Of a stretch of 25,835 nucleotides of DNA, positions 22,743 to 25,835 are shown piece after piece (within the stretch, counting starts at the first letter, position 1; every line of letters starts with the position of its first letter). The notes beneath the pieces are model-generated. The model worked only from the letters and a program-made list of their open reading frames with translations. It searched no databases and was not told the origin of the DNA. This DNA is from a virus. Where the stretch lies: IMG/VR virus record IMGVR_UViG_3300049445_000073, positions 1-25,835 of that record; one strand, given 5' to 3'. Both the position numbers and the translations under genes were made by a program.

Positions 22743-25021
22743 CGCACTTGAAGGTATTTGCCCTGCCTGCCGGGCCGGGGGTCAGGTATGTAGTGAAACC
22801 CATCGGGTGCCAACCTAGCGCCCGGCAACGGCGGCGGTCCCGGTGGTGGTCCCGGCGGCGGTCCCGGTGGTGGTCCCGGCGGCGCGCCTGGGCCGCCCCC
22901 AGGAGGACCGCCGACACCTAGCGCCGCGCCGACCGGACCCTGGCCCACGGCTTTCGAGGCGGCCATCGCAAGCTGTGCCTGCTGGGCTACCTGTTGCTGT
23001 TGATTTTGCGCCTGTTCTTTCTGTTGGAGCGTATCGTCGTCGGGCACGATGTCGTCGGGCATCCCCAACCCGCTGGCAAGCGCGCGCAATACTCGACCGC
23101 GACCGGTCATCCCGACGATGCCCATATCCATCGGATTAGCGGTTATTTGTAAAAACTGGAGTTGTTTCTGGTTCTCGGTTTCTTTCTGGAGGGCTACGAC
23201 CACACCGTTTACTTTAATTTGTTCATCCCCCGACAGGAGGCCAGACTGATCGGTCAACATAATCATGTCATACAAAGATTGCAGGACGCCGTGCATCACG
23301 TCGACATCGACGTTGGCCGCTACGGTCTGCAGGACTTTCTGGGCGTTGCCCATCAACATGGAGAGGCCGGACGCTGTTCTCCCAGCGCCGCCGGAGACCG
23401 CCTCGCCGGTGGTGTACCTCGGTATCGCCGAGGTATCATCACCCATCGCGTTCATGCTCTGGTAGATCGTGATGAGTTCCTGGGCGTTGGACTGCGGCTG
23501 GAAAAAGGTAATCGGCTGCTGGGTGGAACCCAGCGGATCGGAGTTAACTTTCCAGCGTTTCCACGGGTAGAGCTGGTCCTCGTTGTTGGTGGGATCTAGT
23601 AGTTCAGTGTTGATCACCACCTGCGGGCCAGAAGCTATGCTCATATTGTTGACGAGCGCGCGCAAAGTTGCATTCGCAACTTCCTGGATGTCTTCCAGAA
23701 TATCCGGCAGCCCGTGCCCGGCGATGTTGCCGGGGACTTTCTCGAAGCTGGTGATGTAGTAAGGGTGTCGTCTTCGCGGGGACGGGGTGATCTGGGTTTT
23801 GATGGTGTGACGACCAACTACCCAAGACTGCACCAAGTAATCACGATCAGGGTCAGGGATCTGACTTTCATCGACACCCTCGTCGAGCAGGGTCGTCCCT
23901 TGTATGTTCCCATGATACTCGATCGCGTCTATTAGGTTGGACCTGTTCTGTTGGGGTGCTTCCCGGCCGGCGTTGAGCGCGGCCTCGGTGTCGGGCGCGT
24001 CCATCCAGTCGCGCAGCCCGTGTGAATAATCCTCCAGCGCCGCCCTGACCGCCGCGTCGTTGTAACCGGGCAACCCCAAAACATCGTTGAGGTCCTTGCG
24101 GGATAATTTTTTGCGCTCGATCAGCTCGGAGTTCTCTACTGAAGTAGCGCCAGGGTCCCAATAGAGGTTAAACGGGTCGACGCGTTCCCAAAAGAGTTGG
24201 GGTACGGTATCCATCTGCGGCTGGCGGTTAACCCAGGTTAATTTCGACACCATGCGCACCACCGGCCCCTTCAGCACGGCGAAGGGAAACAGCGCCAGAT
24301 CGACCAGGAACTCGGCCAACGCGTCGTAGAAGTTACCGGCCTCGAGGATGTCCTCGACCTTGTTGGACGCCGCCTCGGCCTGCAGGTCCGCTGTACGTTT
24401 GGCGGCCTGCTGCGCTTGGCGGACCATCGAGACAAATCTTGCACGCACGTCGATCGGCTGGGGCGGCATGCCCACCTGAGCATGGGCCTCCCCTGCCTCG
24501 CTGGCGATAAGCTGGGCAATGGAACTCATGATCTCAGGCGGCACCGGCGGGTCAGGCTGCGGGTCGATCGACCACGGGCGCTCGGCACCCAAGTAAACAT
24601 CCCGAAGTAAACTGGTGGCCCCCCGGCATTTTACTGCGACTATTCTTGAATAAACTTCACTCCCGCCGAATTTTCTGATCTCGGCCAGCTTAGACGGGTC
24701 GTACTGCCCCTCGAACATACGTTGTGCTCGTAACAATCTTTCGTTCAGAGGGTTCCTATTCTGATTGCGGTGGTTGCGCATCGCATCCCACCGTGTGCGA
24801 ATGTAATGGCCCAGATCGTCGGGGGTTTGCTGGACAGGGCCTCGTAAACGCGCGTTCTCCTCGGCGGTTCGTTGGTCAAGCTCGGCGGGCGAGATCACCC
24901 GGAGAAACCCGGGACCACTCTCGCGAGACAAGGGGATTACGTTAACTCCCGCACTACCAGTAGACTGCGGGGTCGAGTACCTTGGCCCGGGAATAGGCAG
25001 GGCGTTCGCCAAACTGTACAC
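22739..25021 (-). CDS. Portal protein
   Basis: 760 residues from a GTG start near the putative late promoter. The body matches podovirus portals: a helical N-terminal region (NERLLRAQRMFEGQYDPSKL, SEVYSRIVAVKCRGATSLLRD), FPFAVLKGP, FNLYWDPGATSVENSELIERKKLS, SWVVGRHTIKT, GHGLPDILEDIQEVANATLRALVNN (the channel helix region), AIPRYTTGEAVSGGAGRTASGLSMLMGNA and a long C-terminal helix. The C-terminus has a Gln-rich coil (QQKEQAQNQQQQVAQQAQ), then a PPG repeat tail before a final basic segment. Portals form the dodecameric ring for DNA packaging and tail attachment. The exact start is uncertain: no strong Shine-Dalgarno is visible. Confidence 0.92.
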   Translation of the reverse strand: MYSLANALPIPGPRYSTPQSTGSAGVNVIPLSRESGPGFLRVISPAELDQRTAEENARLRGPVQQTPDDLGHYIRTRWDAMRNHRNQNRNPLNERLLRAQRMFEGQYDPSKLAEIRKFGGSEVYSRIVAVKCRGATSLLRDVYLGAERPWSIDPQPDPPVPPEIMSSIAQLIASEAGEAHAQVGMPPQPIDVRARFVSMVRQAQQAAKRTADLQAEAASNKVEDILEAGNFYDALAEFLVDLALFPFAVLKGPVVRMVSKLTWVNRQPQMDTVPQLFWERVDPFNLYWDPGATSVENSELIERKKLSRKDLNDVLGLPGYNDAAVRAALEDYSHGLRDWMDAPDTEAALNAGREAPQQNRSNLIDAIEYHGNIQGTTLLDEGVDESQIPDPDRDYLVQSWVVGRHTIKTQITPSPRRRHPYYITSFEKVPGNIAGHGLPDILEDIQEVANATLRALVNNMSIASGPQVVINTELLDPTNNEDQLYPWKRWKVNSDPLGSTQQPITFFQPQSNAQELITIYQSMNAMGDDTSAIPRYTTGEAVSGGAGRTASGLSMLMGNAQKVLQTVAANVDVDVMHGVLQSLYDMIMLTDQSGLLSGDEQIKVNGVVVALQKETENQKQLQFLQITANPMDMGIVGMTGRGRVLRALASGLGMPDDIVPDDDTLQQKEQAQNQQQQVAQQAQLAMAASKAVGQGPVGAALGVGGPPGGGPGAPPGPPPGPPPGPPPGPPPLPGARLAPDGFHYIPDPRPGRQGKYLQVR
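22830..22877. repeat. Two 24-base direct repeats (PPG tail of portal)
   Basis: Two identical adjacent units starting GGCGGCGGTCCCGG encode repeated Pro-Pro-Gly steps near the portal C-terminus. The tract is prone to slippage and may vary among relatives. Confidence 0.75.
24952..24965. repeat. Dispersed palindrome, copy 9 (degenerate, in gene)
   Basis: CACTACCAGTAGAC: left arm intact, one central mismatch and two at the right end. In the portal frame it encodes Ser-Thr-Gly-Ser near residue 20. Confidence 0.5.
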
Positions 25022-25040
25022 CCCCGCAAAATCCAGGCTA

Positions 25041-25068
25041 TTTATACCTTTAAGTTTGACGTTAGCAA
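25041..25068 (-). promoter_or_regulatory. Candidate sigma70-type promoter for the late operon
   Basis: On the minus strand TTGCTA (25068-25063) and TATAAA (25046-25041) are 16 bases apart, in an unusually AT-rich 64-base gap between the divergent portal and terminase genes. The implied start is near 25034, giving a leader of about 13 bases before the portal GTG. No equally good plus-strand promoter was found. Confidence 0.42.
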
Positions 25069-25085
25069 TAGTAGCGAGGTCTGAA

Positions 25086-25649
25086 GTGGCTTTGCCGATG
25101 GTCCTCGACCAAAATCCCTATCATGACGACGCGCTGATCCAGCGATTACAATACGATCTCGCGACGGGGATGCACCAGCCCGACGAGATCGCCCGGCGGT
25201 ACGGGCTAAAAGACAAAAACGAATTAAGAAATTACCTGCGGCAGCACCCGATGCTGGTCGAGGAAGCCCGCAAAATCAAGGCGTTGTTTAATTCGGCAGA
25301 GGGAACTGAGACTAGGGTACGAGCGAAGTTCCAGCGGGCGACCGAGGAGCTGATCGTACCCATAGCTCACGTCGTGCGAGATCCCTTAACCCCCGTAGGC
25401 GCGCGGATTGACGGTTTTAGGCAACTTCAGAGAGGAGCTGGCCTCGACGGAGTGAGCGCGCTGGCCAGGGGAGATGGCGCGGGCCGGCAAACCGGGACTG
25501 CGTTTAACCTGACGATAAATTTCGCTGGGGGTCGCCAAGAGGTGATCTCCGGCACGACGGTGCTCGACGCCGACAGCATACCCCCGCCGTCCTCCGGTCA
25601 GCTGCTCACTACTGGTAGTGAGGAAGACTATCCCGAGGAAGAAGTCTGA
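25086..25649 (+). CDS. terS: Terminase small subunit
   Basis: 187 residues from the GTG at 25086, chosen because GCGAGG lies six bases upstream; a TTG at 25056 would add ten residues. Residues about 28-55 form a helix-turn-helix (GMHQPDEIARRYGLKDKNELRNYL), followed by helices EEARKIKALFNS, TETRVRAKFQRATEELI and a PVGARIDGFRQLQRGAG segment. A beta-like NLTINFAGGRQEVI follows, then an acidic tail (EEDYPEEEV). The family recognises the packaging site and activates the large subunit. It runs away from the portal and shares one base (TGATG) with the large-subunit start. A palindrome copy lies in the disordered C-terminal tail. Confidence 0.82.
   Translation: MALPMVLDQNPYHDDALIQRLQYDLATGMHQPDEIARRYGLKDKNELRNYLRQHPMLVEEARKIKALFNSAEGTETRVRAKFQRATEELIVPIAHVVRDPLTPVGARIDGFRQLQRGAGLDGVSALARGDGAGRQTGTAFNLTINFAGGRQEVISGTTVLDADSIPPPSSGQLLTTGSEEDYPEEEV
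25607..25620. repeat. Dispersed palindrome, copy 10 (in plus-strand gene)
   Basis: CACTACTGGTAGTG, one central mismatch. It encodes Thr-Thr-Gly-Ser in the small terminase tail and is followed by AGGAAG, 29 bases before the large-subunit ATG. Confidence 0.75.
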
Positions 25650-25835
25650 TGTTCTACCAGCCGCCGCCGACGATCCAGGATTTTATGCTGGACAACGAGC
25701 ACAGGATACGAGTGCTGGTCGGGCCGCTGGGTAGTGGTAAGACCATGGGCTGCGTGATGGAGTTGTTACGTAGGTCCTGCGAGCAAACCCCCCACAACGG
25801 CGTGAGGTACACGCGATGGGCGCTGATCAGGAATA
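25649..25835 (+). CDS. terL: Terminase large subunit, N-terminal part
   Basis: Partial; 62 codons before the right edge. The ATG shares a base with the small-subunit stop. Walker A is clear: VGPLGSGKT, with Gly25 to Thr32 as the P-loop. The flanking pattern (TIQDFMLDNEHRIRVLVGP, then VMELLRRSCEQTPHNGVRYTRW and ALIRN) is that of podovirus packaging ATPases. The nuclease domain would lie beyond the window. It is the motor that translocates DNA through the portal. Confidence 0.9.
   Translation, partial: MFYQPPPTIQDFMLDNEHRIRVLVGPLGSGKTMGCVMELLRRSCEQTPHNGVRYTRWALIRN

Overview
The window looks like the late (virion morphogenesis) region of a GC-rich, tailed double-stranded DNA phage with a short, podovirus-type tail. 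The evidence is a recognisable set: terminase, portal, scaffold, major capsid protein, head-tail adaptor, gatekeeper, tail nozzle, S74 tail fibre, beta-helix tail spike and large internal virion (ejection) proteins. The host cannot be read from the sequence. A GC-rich proteobacterium is a reasonable guess, and no more than that. No tRNA, rRNA, CRISPR array, integrase or insertion sequence was seen, and no stretch above 300 bases lacks a gene.

Layout. Almost everything lies on the minus strand, read from right to left. From about 25.04 kb down come portal, an HExxH metallopeptidase, three small proteins, scaffold and major capsid protein. Then follow adaptor, gatekeeper, a fibre-adaptor-like protein, a run of small tail proteins, an Ig-like protein, nozzle, S74 fibre, a fibre-tip protein and the tail spike. 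The left end has a small hypothetical protein, a GNAT-fold protein and four consecutive internal virion proteins, the last cut by the left edge. At the right end the terminase small subunit and the start of the large subunit run on the plus strand, divergent from the portal across 64 AT-rich bases that hold a plausible sigma70-type promoter for the late operon. One plus-strand gene interrupts the minus-strand operon: an HNH-AP2 homing-type endonuclease between capsid and adaptor genes.

The genes are packed with overlapping stop/start codons (ATGA, GTGA, TGATG, TAGTG and an 8-base ATGNNTGA type), which implies heavy translational coupling. Several starts given here are therefore shorter than the longest open frame, and one 51-residue gene sits between two others at 15.6 kb.

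The most unusual signal is not a gene. A palindrome, CACTACCGGTAGTG, recurs about ten times. Two copies lie in intergenic gaps, fused directly to Shine-Dalgarno sequences. Eight lie inside genes, mostly in linker-like or terminal parts of the proteins, in the two reading frames that avoid the TAG inside the palindrome. In six copies a purine-rich GAG follows the palindrome in the direction of transcription. The tail fibre and spike block (7.6-13.1 kb) has none. Other points of interest are an SLT-like domain without its expected glutamate, a signal peptide on the tail spike, duplicated domains shared among tail genes, and a metallopeptidase of the polyvalent-protein type next to the portal.
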